59,469 bases of DNA from contig NZ_BMTW01000009.1 of assembly GCF_014649875.1 (NCBI RefSeq), positions 268,822 to 328,290 of the forward strand, given 5' to 3'. The translations under genes were made by a program, and so were the position numbers. Each line of letters opens with the position of its first letter. The stretch's first letter is position 1. This DNA comes from Streptomyces rubiginosohelvolus. GTDB taxonomy: Bacteria > Actinomycetota > Actinomycetes > Streptomycetales > Streptomycetaceae. The notes under the pieces are model-generated. The model saw only the letters and a program-made list of their open reading frames with translations. It had not been told where the DNA came from and made no database searches. Shown here in pieces: positions 24,006 to 32,738 of the stretch.

Positions 24006-24640
24006 TCCAGGAGATCCAGCAGGTGGTGCGGGAGCTGCCCACCGAGTCGACCCAGCAGGCGGTCGGCTATCCGACACTGTTCGCCCTGGTGTCGCTGGGG
24101 TCTCTGGTGCCCGTGGTGCCGACGGGGGCGCTGGTGAGTTCGGCGGCGGTGGTGGCCTTCCACCAGACGTCTCCGCTCGCCCTGCTCTTCGTGTTCCTGG
24201 TGGCGTCGTCCGCCGCGTTCCTCGGGGACATCTGCCTGTACTGGCTGGGGCAGCGCGGGGTGCGGTCGAATCACGGTTCGAAGTGGCTGGCGGCGATAAC
24301 CCGCCGGGCCGCGCCGGAGCGGCTGGCCCAGGCCCAGGAGAAGCTGGCGGAGCACGGCGGGACGGTGCTGGTGCTGTCCCGGCTGGTGCCGGCCGGGCGG
24401 ATCCCGGTGATGCTGGCGTGTCTGCTGGGCCGGATGCCGCTGCGGCAGTTCGCCCGGGGCGACGTTCCGGCGTGTCTGGCGTGGGCGGCGACGTACCAGC
24501 TGATCGGAATCCTGGGCGGTTCGCTGTTCCCGGAGCCGTGGCAGGGGGTGGTCGCGGCGGTCGCCCTGACGCTGCTGATCAGCGGGGCGCCGGCGGTGTG
24601 GCGAAGGCTGCGGGCGCGGTTCGGCCCCGCGTCTTCGTAG
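24002..24640 (+). CDS. DedA-family membrane protein
   Basis: A 212-residue integral membrane protein of the DedA/VTT family. Typical features are FLGDICLYWLGQRG, an amphipathic region, and the arginine motif VLSRLVPAGRIPVMLACLLG, with a hydrophobic C-terminal helix. Members of the family have been linked to undecaprenyl phosphate or phospholipid flipping and envelope homeostasis; the role here is inferred. The GTG start overlaps the stop of the MBL hydrolase gene by 4 nt, implying joint expression. It converges on the aminotransferase-like gene. Confidence 0.87.
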   Translation: MIQEIQQVVRELPTESTQQAVGYPTLFALVSLGSLVPVVPTGALVSSAAVVAFHQTSPLALLFVFLVASSAAFLGDICLYWLGQRGVRSNHGSKWLAAITRRAAPERLAQAQEKLAEHGGTVLVLSRLVPAGRIPVMLACLLGRMPLRQFARGDVPACLAWAATYQLIGILGGSLFPEPWQGVVAAVALTLLISGAPAVWRRLRARFGPASS

Positions 24641-24689
24641 CCGTCCTCGGCGACCGTACACAGCGCGGCCGTACGGAACGCGGCCGTAG

Positions 24690-26081
24690 TCAGCGCAGTT
24701 CGGCGAAGACCGCCGCGAAGCCGTCCAGGGCCCGCGCCACATGCGGGAGCTCCAGAGGCTTGGCTGCGGCGAGGGACTCCGTCTGCTGCTGCGGCGTGGC
24801 CCCCAGCAGCGGCCCCGTGCCCAGGCGTACGCGCAGGGCACCCAGCTCGTCCCCGAAGCGGTGTCCGCCGGGGGCCGGTGCGCCGAGCCGGTCGGTGAGG
24901 TACTCCTCCAGCTCCATGGAGTCCGTGACGCCCAGGTCCGCCAGCCGGGAGCGGAGGGGGCCGAGGTCGGCGTAGAGGTGGCGGCCCGCCTGCGGGGGGC
25001 GGGCCAGCGCGCCGGAGCCGAGGACCGCGCGGTGGGCGGCTGCGGCGACCTCGGTCTGGAGCGCGGCGGCCCGCCGGATCCGGTCGCGTACGGAGTCGGG
25101 CTCGCCCAGCGCGTGGGCGGCGGCGTGGGCGACCGGGCCGGCGACGAGGGCGCCGAGCGCGGTGAGGATGTCCAGGGTGCGGGCGTGCCGGACGGCGGCC
25201 CGGGGGGTGTCCGGGAAGCGGGCGACGGCGACCGGCCAGGCGGCGGGTACGAGGGCCCCGGACAGGTCGGCGATCACCGTGACGTCGTCCGGGCACATCT
25301 CGGCCGGGCTGAGCAGGACGGTGTCGCGCGGGCGGTGCACGGTGTCGCGCCAGGTCTCGTCGCTGATGATGTGCAGCCTCTCGTCGACGGCCGCCTCGCA
25401 GGCCTCGCGGACCAGCTCGGGCGGGGCGACGGTGGCGGTGGGGTCGTCCACGACGGACAGCAGCAGCAGTTTCGGCCGCCCGCCCTCCGCACGGACCCGG
25501 CGGACGGTCTCCAGCAGGGCGTACGGGTCGGGGATGCCGCCGCATTCGGCCGGGGTGGGCACGTGGTAGGCGGGGCGGCCCAGCAGCCGGGCCTGCGGCA
25601 TCCAGGCGGCGGGGCAGGGGCGCGGCATGAGGACGTCGCCGCCGTGTGCGCCGATGAGGGCCAGCAGGAGCGGCTGGGCCCCGGGGGCGGCGGCGATCCC
25701 GCCCGCCGCGCCGTGCAGCCCGCGCCGGTCCCAGTAACCGCGGGCCGCCTCACGCAGGACCGGCCCGCCGCCGGGAGGCTCGGGCCTGGTCCGGGCGGAG
25801 GCGGCGGCGAGCACGGCGGCCAACTCGGGAAGGACGGGCAGCCCGGGGTCGGGGGCGGGCGGCCCGTACCGGACGGGGCCGTGATCCTCGTGCGGGCGGG
25901 CGGCGGCCGGGTGACCGGGCCGGTGGGCCTCGTCGTCGGTGGTCCGGGCTGCGTCCTGCCCGCCGGCCGGATTCTCCCCACCGTTCCGCTCCCGGCCAGG
26001 CGCAACGCCCTCCGCCCCCCGAGCCCTGTCCGGCCCGTCGGCCGGCTCCCCCGCCGGGCCGGTGTCCTCGGTCCCCTGCAT
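24690..26081 (-). CDS. Aminotransferase class I/II-fold protein lacking the PLP lysine
   Basis: A 463-residue protein. The first ~75 residues are disordered and Gly/Glu/Pro-rich. The rest follows the fold-type I aminotransferase plan: Gly-rich AAGGIAAAPGAQPLLLAL, DDPTATVAPPEL in place of NPTG, the conserved Asp in IISDETWRDT, and a C-terminal Arg in LRVRLGTGPLLG. Where the PLP-binding Lys should be (S-S-K), the sequence reads VIADLSGALVPAAW, with no Lys nearby; only two lysines occur in the whole fold. Transamination by the usual mechanism is therefore doubtful. AAGGAGG precedes the ATG at 26081. A -10-like TATAAA lies about 100 bp upstream on this strand. Confidence 0.75.
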   Translation of the reverse strand: MQGTEDTGPAGEPADGPDRARGAEGVAPGRERNGGENPAGGQDAARTTDDEAHRPGHPAAARPHEDHGPVRYGPPAPDPGLPVLPELAAVLAAASARTRPEPPGGGPVLREAARGYWDRRGLHGAAGGIAAAPGAQPLLLALIGAHGGDVLMPRPCPAAWMPQARLLGRPAYHVPTPAECGGIPDPYALLETVRRVRAEGGRPKLLLLSVVDDPTATVAPPELVREACEAAVDERLHIISDETWRDTVHRPRDTVLLSPAEMCPDDVTVIADLSGALVPAAWPVAVARFPDTPRAAVRHARTLDILTALGALVAGPVAHAAAHALGEPDSVRDRIRRAAALQTEVAAAAHRAVLGSGALARPPQAGRHLYADLGPLRSRLADLGVTDSMELEEYLTDRLGAPAPGGHRFGDELGALRVRLGTGPLLGATPQQQTESLAAAKPLELPHVARALDGFAAVFAELR

Positions 26082-26333
26082 CCGGGCCTCCTTCGCCGCT
26101 CGCCGCTCGTCACTCCGCGCCTGTGCGTCTCGCCCCGTGCCCGGGGTCCGGGTGCCCGGGCAGATGGCCTCTGGCTTCTTTATACGGAGGTTCCGGACAG
26201 CCCGCCCGCCCAATCGCGCGCCCGCGCCGGGGGCGTCACCGCGTCGGCCGTTCCGCCGGTCGGTGGTGGCGCGTGGCCGGAGTCTCAGCGCGCCTGCTGG
26301 TTCAGCGTGGCCCCGGCGGGTATTCGCTGACCC

Positions 26334-27848
26334 ATGGCCACACCGAGAACCTCACCCACCGCCTCCTCCGCCCCCGCCGTCGCCCGGATGCGCGGCTGGC
26401 TGCAGGGGCGCGACCTGGCTGTCTTCCGCAGCGTCGCGGACCGGCACTGGCCGGGGGCCGATCCGTTGCTGCCCCGGTTGAGCCGGAGCGCCAACCACGG
26501 GTTGCTCTGGTTCGGGGCGGCGGCCGGGATCGCGGCCCTCGGCAGCAGCGCGCGGTCGCGCCGGGCGGCGCTGCGCGGGGTGGCGTCCCTCGCCGTGGCC
26601 TCGGCGGCGATCAACACGGTCGGCAAGGGCGCGGTACGCCGTGACCGGCCGATCCTGGACGCGGTGCCGGTGATGCGGCAGCTCAAGCGGCAGCCGGTCA
26701 CCACCTCCTTCCCCTCCGGCCACGCGGCGTCGGCGGCCGCCTTCGCCACCGGGGTGGCCCTGGAGTCCAAGGGCTGGGGCGCCGTCGTGGCCCCGGTCGC
26801 GGTGGCCGTGGCGGCCTCCCGCGTCTACACCGGGGTCCACTACCCGAGCGATGTGCTCGCGGGCGCGGCGCTGGGCATAGGAGCCGCGTTCGCCCTGCGC
26901 GGGGTCGTCCCCACCCGGGGCCAGCTGCCCGCTCCCGGCCGCCCGCCCGGCGAAGCCCCGGCGCTGCCCGCGGGCAAGGACCTCGTCGTGGTGGTGAACC
27001 GGGAGTCCGGTACGGCCACCGCGACCGCGTCGTTGGTGCGCGAGGTGCTGCCCATGGCGACCGTCATGGAGGTCGCGCCCGCCGATCTCCCGGCCGCCTT
27101 CGCCGACGCGGCGGACCGGGGCCGGGCCCTGGGCGTCTGCGGCGGCGACGGCACGGTGAACCTGGCGGCCTCCGTGGCCGCGACGCACGGGATGCCCCTG
27201 GCGGTCTTCCCCGGTGGCACGCTCAACCACTTCGCCTACGACCTGGGCATCGAGACCGTCCACGACACCGCCACCGCGCTCACGGCGGGCGATGCCATCC
27301 GGGTGGACCTCGGCCGCTTCCGGCCGGGACCCAAGGGCGCGGACGGAGCCGACGGCTACTTCCTCAACGCCTTCTCGCTGGGGGTCTACCCGGAACTGGT
27401 GAACACCCGGGAACACTGGTCGCCGCGGATCGGCGGCTGGCCCGCGGGCGTGCTCGCCGCGTTCCACGTGCTGCGCGGCCAGCGCCCGCTGGAGGCCGAG
27501 TTCCAGGGCCGCAGGCGTCCGTTGTGGCTGGTCTTCGTCGGCAACGGGCTCTTCCGGCGCGTGGGTCCCAACCCGGGCCGTCGCCACAACCTGGCCGACG
27601 GGCTGCTGGACGTCCGGGTCATCCACGGCGGCCGAGGGCCCGCGCTGCGCCTGCTGGCGGCGGCGGTGGCGGGTCCGCTGACCCGCTCCCCCGTCCACGC
27701 CGCGGTGCGGCGGCGCCGGGTCCGGATCGGTGGACTGGCGCCGGGGACTCCGTACGCGTACGACGGCGAAGTGGCCCACTCCGGAACGGAGCTGATGGTC
27801 GACAAGCTGCCGGAGGCGTTGACGGTCTACTGCCCGATGCCGGTCTGA
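26334..27848 (+). CDS. PAP2 phosphatase / diacylglycerol kinase-like fusion protein
   Basis: A 504-residue two-domain protein. Residues ~30-190 are a membrane PAP2 acid phosphatase with all three motifs: KGAVRRDRP, PSGHA and SRVYTGVHYPSD. Residues ~215-500 are a diacylglycerol/sphingosine kinase-like catalytic domain with GVCGGDGTVNLAA and the PGGTLNHFAYDLGI loop, ending in a beta-rich YDGEV region. One part would dephosphorylate lipid phosphates and the other would phosphorylate a lipid, suggesting a role in phospholipid turnover or recycling. Such fusions are known in actinobacteria. The gene appears to stand alone. Confidence 0.9.
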   Translation: MATPRTSPTASSAPAVARMRGWLQGRDLAVFRSVADRHWPGADPLLPRLSRSANHGLLWFGAAAGIAALGSSARSRRAALRGVASLAVASAAINTVGKGAVRRDRPILDAVPVMRQLKRQPVTTSFPSGHAASAAAFATGVALESKGWGAVVAPVAVAVAASRVYTGVHYPSDVLAGAALGIGAAFALRGVVPTRGQLPAPGRPPGEAPALPAGKDLVVVVNRESGTATATASLVREVLPMATVMEVAPADLPAAFADAADRGRALGVCGGDGTVNLAASVAATHGMPLAVFPGGTLNHFAYDLGIETVHDTATALTAGDAIRVDLGRFRPGPKGADGADGYFLNAFSLGVYPELVNTREHWSPRIGGWPAGVLAAFHVLRGQRPLEAEFQGRRRPLWLVFVGNGLFRRVGPNPGRRHNLADGLLDVRVIHGGRGPALRLLAAAVAGPLTRSPVHAAVRRRRVRIGGLAPGTPYAYDGEVAHSGTELMVDKLPEALTVYCPMPV

Positions 27849-27973
27849 CACCCCAAGGAGACCCGTCCGTATAGCAAGACGCCTATCTCACGATCCGACA
27901 TCGCGGCGTACGGTGGTTCCGTCGCCGCGCTCCTCGGCGCGGGGTTTCCGGGAAAGGGAGAGGGCGTCACGCC

Positions 27974-28783
27974 ATGCCGAAGGACACCGCCGTGTACACG
28001 CACGGCCACCACGAGTCCGTCCTGCGCTCGCACCGCTGGCGGACCGCCGCCAACTCGGCCGCCTACCTCCTCGGCGAACTCCGCCCCGGCCTGGCCGTGC
28101 TGGACGTCGGCTGCGGCCCGGGGACCATCACCGCCGATCTGGCCGCGCTGGTGGCGCCGGGCCGGGTCACCGCGGTGGACGCCGCCACCGACATCCTGGG
28201 CCAGGCCGCCGCGGTGGCGGGCGAAAGGGGCCTGGAGAACGTCGAGTTCGCCGTTGCCGACGTGCACGCCCTGGAGTTCCCCGACGACTCCTTCGACGTG
28301 GTCCACGCCCACCAGGTGCTCCAGCACGTGGGCGACCCGGTCCAGGCGCTGCGCGAGATGCGGCGGGTCTGCCGGCCCGGCGGTGTGGTCGCGGCCCGGG
28401 ACAGCGACTACGCGGCGATGACCTGGTATCCGGAGACCCCCGGCCTCGGCACCTGGCTGGACGTGTACGGACGGGTGGCCCGCGGCAACGGCGGCGAGCC
28501 CGACGCCGGCCGCCGGCTCCTCTCCTGGGCGCGGCAGGCCGGGTTCACCGACATCACCCCGACCGCGGCCGCCTGGTGTTTCGCCACCCCGGAGAGCCGC
28601 GCCTGGTGGAGCGGCCTGTGGGCGGACCGTACGACGGACTCCGTCTACGCCGAGCTGGCGGTGGCGGGCGGCCATGCGAGCGCCGGGCAGCTCGCGGAGA
28701 TCGCCGGGGCGTGGCGCTCCTGGGGCGGGGAGGGCGACGGCTGGTTCATGGTCCCGCACGGTGAGGTGCTGTGCCGGGTGTGA
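27974..28783 (+). CDS. Class I SAM-dependent methyltransferase (UbiE/Methyltransf_11-like)
   Basis: A 269-residue methyltransferase. SAM motif I is VLDVGCGPGTITADLAAL (near residue 43), motif II VTAVDAATDIL, and motif IV FDVVHAHQVLQHVGDP, followed by REMRRVCRPGGVV. This places it in the Methyltransf_11/25 group. The methyl acceptor is not evident. The ATG at 27974 has a purine-rich but rather distant ribosome-binding site (GGGAGAGGG). The VOC gene follows about 70 bp downstream but has its own -10 box, so they may be separate units. Confidence 0.88.
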   Translation: MPKDTAVYTHGHHESVLRSHRWRTAANSAAYLLGELRPGLAVLDVGCGPGTITADLAALVAPGRVTAVDAATDILGQAAAVAGERGLENVEFAVADVHALEFPDDSFDVVHAHQVLQHVGDPVQALREMRRVCRPGGVVAARDSDYAAMTWYPETPGLGTWLDVYGRVARGNGGEPDAGRRLLSWARQAGFTDITPTAAAWCFATPESRAWWSGLWADRTTDSVYAELAVAGGHASAGQLAEIAGAWRSWGGEGDGWFMVPHGEVLCRV

Positions 28784-28852
28784 GGTGAAGCGGGGCTCCG
28801 GCCCGCCCGGAATCGATCACACCGGTCGCGGCGGCCAACTACCCTCGTAAGC

Positions 28853-29206
28853 ATGGAGATCCTCGGAACCACGCTGCGTATCTGCGTCGACGACCTGGAG
28901 GCCGCGGTGGCCTTCTACGAGGGGCTGACCGGCACGTCGGCCCTGCGCTTCGAGCGCGGTGGGGTGTCGGTGGCCGCGATCGGCTGCTTCCTGCTGATGA
29001 GCGGGCCGGAGTCGGAGCTGGAGGTGTTGCGGAAGGTGGGGGCGACCATCGCCGTCAAGGACGTCGACGAGGCGAACGAGGCGCTGACCCGGGCGGGCGC
29101 GCGGGTCATCGCGGGGCCGGTGCCGACCCCGGCGGGCCGCAACCTCATCGCGCTGCACCCGGACGGCTCGGTCTTCGAGTACGTGGACCGCAACGTCACC
29201 GTCTGA
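28853..29206 (+). CDS. VOC-family (glyoxalase/bleomycin-resistance fold) protein
   Basis: A 117-residue protein with the paired beta-alpha-beta-beta-beta modules of the vicinal oxygen chelate family. It begins ILGTTLRICVDDLEAAVAFYEGLTG and ends LIALHPDGSVFEYVDRN. The function is unspecified; members include isomerases, dioxygenases and resistance proteins. The C-terminal Glu metal ligand (FEYV) is present, but the first-strand metal His is not obvious. TACCCT (28840-28845) ends 8 nt before the ATG, consistent with a leaderless message. Confidence 0.8.
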   Translation: MEILGTTLRICVDDLEAAVAFYEGLTGTSALRFERGGVSVAAIGCFLLMSGPESELEVLRKVGATIAVKDVDEANEALTRAGARVIAGPVPTPAGRNLIALHPDGSVFEYVDRNVTV

Positions 29207-29245
29207 ACCACCGGAACCGTCCGACCGCCCCCCCGGGCGCGTTGT

Positions 29246-31231
29246 TCACGCCCCCGGCGGGCTCATGCGGAAGTCGTAGGCGTCCGGCAGCGGTTCGTCG
29301 CTGACCAACGCCCACAACTCGCCGAGGATGCCGGCTCCTTCGCGCAGGTCGGCGACCTCGAATCCGGCGTCGAAGACCGCGCGGGCCGCCCCGGTGTCAC
29401 CCTCGGCGACCAGTGCCTGAGCCAGGAGCAGCCGGAAGCGTCCGCGCTCCCGGACCGTCTCCGGCAGCCCGTCGAGCAGCGCCCGGGCCTCCCCGGGGCG
29501 GCCTGCGGACAGGTGTGCCTCGACGGTCTCGCGGGCCAGGGCGACGAGGAGCGCCCCGCCCGTCTCCGACGCGGCGAGGTCCGTCGTACCCGGGGCACCG
29601 AGGTCCGCGAAGGCCTCGGCGTACAGCTCGGCGGCGTGGTCCGGCCTGCCGCTCTCCTCGGCGGCGACGGCGAGGCAGCGCAGCAGGGGCCAGCGCGGTA
29701 CGGGCCCCTTCTCCAGCCCGCGTTCCCAGCTGCGGACCGCCTGGGCCCGGTCGTCGGCGTGCCACTGCGCGATGCCGAGGTGGTACTCCGTGTGCGGGTC
29801 GGCGTCGGCGGTCTCCAGCATGTCGCGCCAGGGCGGTGACACCAGGGTCGGGCAGGGCGGTTGCTCCGGGTCCGGCTTCGGCAGGGTGCCGTGCTCCAGC
29901 AACTCCCGCCAGGGCTTCTGCTGTTCGCCGAGGGTGGCGGTGGGGAACGGGGTTCCGGGCAGCCGGAGTCCGCCCCGCAGCACCTCCAGCGCGCCCCAGC
30001 CGGAGCCGGTGGCGAGCACCTCTCCCGGTTCGGTGTCGGCGTACGGCAGCCAGGCCGCATACGCCTCCTCCACCGCCGCGCGCGGCAGGGCCTCCTCCAG
30101 CCGTGCGGCGGCCTCCCCCGTGGCGGCCGCCCAGTCGCCGCCGTGCACGGCGGCCGGGTCGGCGGAGAGCGGGCCGTAGGACTCCATCCAGCTGAACGCG
30201 GCGCCCGGTTCGAGGGGGACGTGTTCCAGTTGGGTGCGGGCGAGACCGGCCTGGATCTCCGCGTAGCCGCCGCCCCCGGGCCCGTTCAGCCACTCCTGCC
30301 AGCGGCGGCCGCCCTTCCCGTGGCCCCAGCGGAACAGCTTGCGGCCGCGCAGCAGGTCCGTGGAGGTCTGGACGAGCCCGTGGCCGTCCGCGTCCAGCGC
30401 GGCGATCCAGCGCCGGGCGCCGTCGGGCAACTCGTAGAAGTGGTCGGCGGGGTACTCGGAGCGCAGCGGATAGGTGTGGTCGAGGCCATCCGTCTCCGGG
30501 ACGGCGACCCGGGTGAGGGTGTGGTCGTAGCCGAAGTGCCAGGCCTCGTCGGCCGGGACCAGGACCCGGGTGTCCGGGGTCTCGGGGACAGCGATGTTGG
30601 ACCACCAGTAGACGGGCGCGCTCTGTTCGTGCGGGTTGCGTATCCGTACGCCGACGTGCAGGAAGTCGGAGTCGTCGGGGAGCCAGAGGTCCACCTGGAA
30701 GGGCAGGTCGCGCAGCCGCTCCCACTCCCAGAGCCGCACCATCGTCCCGCCGTCGGGGGCGGGCACCAGCGCGGCGTGCAAGGGTGCGCAGGTCAGGGTG
30801 GTGTGGCCGGTGGCGCCGATGTTCCACTCGATCCCGCCGGAGAACCAGGCCCCGTTGAGGGCGAAGGCGGCGGGCTGGAGGACCGGGTTGCGGTGGAGCA
30901 GTTCGCGGCCGGTGGGCTTGTGGTGCAGGGAGTGGATCCGGCCGCCGAGTCCGGGGAGCACGGTGACGCGCAGCCGGTCGTTCTCGATGACGACGGCGTC
31001 GAGATCGGCGGGGGTGCGCTCGCGCCCGTAGCCGTCGAGCAGCCGGGTGGGCAGGAGGGTGCGCAGCGGCCGGTGGCCCAGTTGCCGGGCCATGTCGCAG
31101 GGCAGGCCCTCGCGTTCACGGGGGTCGAGCACGGGTGGCGGGGCGGGCGTCCGCAGGGGCGGGAGCGGGTTCTCCGGCCCGAGCGGCGCTGCGGGCAGGT
31201 TCAGTACGGTACGTCGTACGGTCGTGGCCAA
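29246..31231 (-). CDS. DUF5107 domain protein with TPR-like C-terminus
   Basis: A 661-residue protein, apparently cytosolic. The N-terminal ~400 residues match DUF5107 and resemble aldose-epimerase-like beta-sandwich enzymes: VIENDRLRVTVLPGLGGRIHSL, FSGGIEWNIGATGHT, SNIAVPETPDTRVLVPA. The remainder consists of helical tetratricopeptide-like repeats (YHLGIAQWHADDRAQAVRSWERGLEKG). The family is often found with carbohydrate metabolism genes; activity is not established. I start at TTG 31231, which opens ATTVRRTVLNLPAAPLGPENPLPP and has GAGGG upstream. Upstream in-frame sequence to 31672 is poorly biased and probably not coding. Confidence 0.8.
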   Translation of the reverse strand: MATTVRRTVLNLPAAPLGPENPLPPLRTPAPPPVLDPREREGLPCDMARQLGHRPLRTLLPTRLLDGYGRERTPADLDAVVIENDRLRVTVLPGLGGRIHSLHHKPTGRELLHRNPVLQPAAFALNGAWFSGGIEWNIGATGHTTLTCAPLHAALVPAPDGGTMVRLWEWERLRDLPFQVDLWLPDDSDFLHVGVRIRNPHEQSAPVYWWSNIAVPETPDTRVLVPADEAWHFGYDHTLTRVAVPETDGLDHTYPLRSEYPADHFYELPDGARRWIAALDADGHGLVQTSTDLLRGRKLFRWGHGKGGRRWQEWLNGPGGGGYAEIQAGLARTQLEHVPLEPGAAFSWMESYGPLSADPAAVHGGDWAAATGEAAARLEEALPRAAVEEAYAAWLPYADTEPGEVLATGSGWGALEVLRGGLRLPGTPFPTATLGEQQKPWRELLEHGTLPKPDPEQPPCPTLVSPPWRDMLETADADPHTEYHLGIAQWHADDRAQAVRSWERGLEKGPVPRWPLLRCLAVAAEESGRPDHAAELYAEAFADLGAPGTTDLAASETGGALLVALARETVEAHLSAGRPGEARALLDGLPETVRERGRFRLLLAQALVAEGDTGAARAVFDAGFEVADLREGAGILGELWALVSDEPLPDAYDFRMSPPGA

Positions 31232-31374
31232 GGCACCCTCGTTCCCTCGCGGCGGGCCGCCGCAGGTCCGGGCGCCCCGGTGACCATGGAACACGCAGGT
31301 GGCCGGGTGGACCAGAGTCCCGTCGGTCAGACTTGCGCACACCCGGAGGCTGCCCGCATCCGGTGACCGGCTCC

Positions 31375-32271
31375 TCACGCCTCCTTCAGCGCGCCGACGA
31401 CGAGGTCGGCGAGCAGCGCGCCCGCCGTGCCGTCCGGGTCGAGATCGGGGTCGTAGATGGTGACGTTGAGGCCGACGCAGCGCGGGGAGGAGACCAGAGT
31501 CCGCAGCAGCGGGGCGAGTTCGTCCGGGAGGAGGCCGCCGTCGTCCGGGCTGTCGACGGCGGGCATGACGCTCGGGTCCAGGACATCGGCGTCCAGGTGG
31601 ACCCAGTAGCCGTCGAGGGCAGGCGTCTCCAGGCTCTCCACGGTGGCCCGTGCGAGATCGGCCGCTCCCCACTCGCGGATCTGGCCGACGGTGGCGTTGG
31701 GGATCTTCAGTGCGGCCAGTTCGGCCTGGTCCTCGTCCTCGTCACGCATGCCGAAGAGGCGGACGTCCTCGTCCTTGAGGTAGGGGCCGAGCCCCTCGAT
31801 GTCGCTGAGGTCCGCCTGTCCCCGGCCGGTGGCGATGGCCAACTCCTCGCCGCCCGCCGCGCCGATCCGGTCGCTGTTGCCGGTGTGCCGGAAGTCGGCG
31901 GATCCGTCGACGGCGGCGAGACCGTACCGGCCGATGCGGCGCAGGGCGAGGGCCGCGCCGAGCTGGATGGAGCAGTCGCCGCCGAGGACGAGGGCGAACT
32001 CACCGGCCCGTACGTGCCCTTCGATGCGGTCGGCGAGGGTGCGGGTGTAGCGGGCGATGGCGGCGGCGTTGAACACCCCGTCGCCTTCCTGCCAGTGGCC
32101 GAGGTCGTAGCGCGGCGGCACCACGACGCCGCCTTCGAGTGCGCCGAGGCGGGCCACGATCCGTTGCTCGCGCAGCGCGCCGGCCAGCTTGTAGCAGCCC
32201 GGTACGGTCCCGGGAGCCGGAGGCCGCAGGCCGAGGTTGGACGGGGCGTCGAGGACCACGATCGTACGCAT
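31375..32271 (-). CDS. Arginase/agmatinase-fold protein with altered metal ligands
   Basis: A 298-residue ureohydrolase-fold protein. The usual first metal motif GGDHS reads GGDCS, and the D-A-H-x-D motif reads DGSAD, so both histidine ligands are replaced (by Cys and Ser). The third motif, HLDADVLDP, is intact. The GGDC form occurs in a poorly characterised arginase-family branch; classical arginase or agmatinase activity cannot be assumed. The start is the ATG at 32271, about 9 nt after GAGG; in-frame ATGs at 32280 and 32301 are less likely. The DUF5107 gene starts 143 bp downstream on the same strand. Confidence 0.8.
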   Translation of the reverse strand: MRTIVVLDAPSNLGLRPPAPGTVPGCYKLAGALREQRIVARLGALEGGVVVPPRYDLGHWQEGDGVFNAAAIARYTRTLADRIEGHVRAGEFALVLGGDCSIQLGAALALRRIGRYGLAAVDGSADFRHTGNSDRIGAAGGEELAIATGRGQADLSDIEGLGPYLKDEDVRLFGMRDEDEDQAELAALKIPNATVGQIREWGAADLARATVESLETPALDGYWVHLDADVLDPSVMPAVDSPDDGGLLPDELAPLLRTLVSSPRCVGLNVTIYDPDLDPDGTAGALLADLVVGALKEA

Positions 32272-32357
32272 GCGGATCATCCTCGCCGCGGTGGCGCACA
32301 CCCCTCAAGCGGTTTCGCCGACAGCGTGCGGAGGCTGGAGCGGTCGTGAGCCCGCCG

Positions 32358-32597
32358 TCACTTCCCCCGGCGGCGGAAGAGGTAGCCGCCGCAGCCGAGC
32401 CCGATCAGGAACATGGCGGCCAGGGCGGACCACAGGGGCATCGTCACCTCGGGGATCAGCACCCGGATGGTGACGTCGTCGGTGTTCACGCAGATGAACA
32501 CGATGACGAGCACGACCACCACACCGACCGCGATGCGCCCCGGAGTGAGCCACCCCTGGGCGCGCCCGCTGTCGCTCGATACGTCCTTGGGGCTCAT
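32358..32597 (-). CDS. Small LapA-like (DUF1049) membrane protein
   Basis: A 79-residue protein with two membrane helices (IAVGVVVVLVIVFICVN and WSALAAMFLIGLGCGGYL) separated by a short loop with NTDDVTIRVL, ending in a basic RRRGK tail. This is the LapA/DUF1049 layout, a family associated with lipopolysaccharide assembly in proteobacteria but of unknown role in Gram-positives. The ATG at 32597 has GGAAGG 8 nt upstream; a GTG at 32624 would add nine residues. Confidence 0.75.
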   Translation of the reverse strand: MSPKDVSSDSGRAQGWLTPGRIAVGVVVVLVIVFICVNTDDVTIRVLIPEVTMPLWSALAAMFLIGLGCGGYLFRRRGK

Positions 32598-32738
32598 GGT
32601 CCGGCCCTTCCGCTCGTTGCTCACCCGTCCGGCCCGTCGTCGTGCACGCGGCCGCCCCCCGGGGTCCCAGCATGAGCGGTTGCCGGGCCCGGGGGGCGGT
32701 ACTGCTGCGCCGTTCGGGTGAACGGGCGGGTGGGGGCG

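Noticed and set aside
24002..24640. DedA and MBL genes as part of a defence system
   Set aside because: Both belong to common housekeeping envelope and hydrolase families. There is no nuclease, helicase or toxin next to them.
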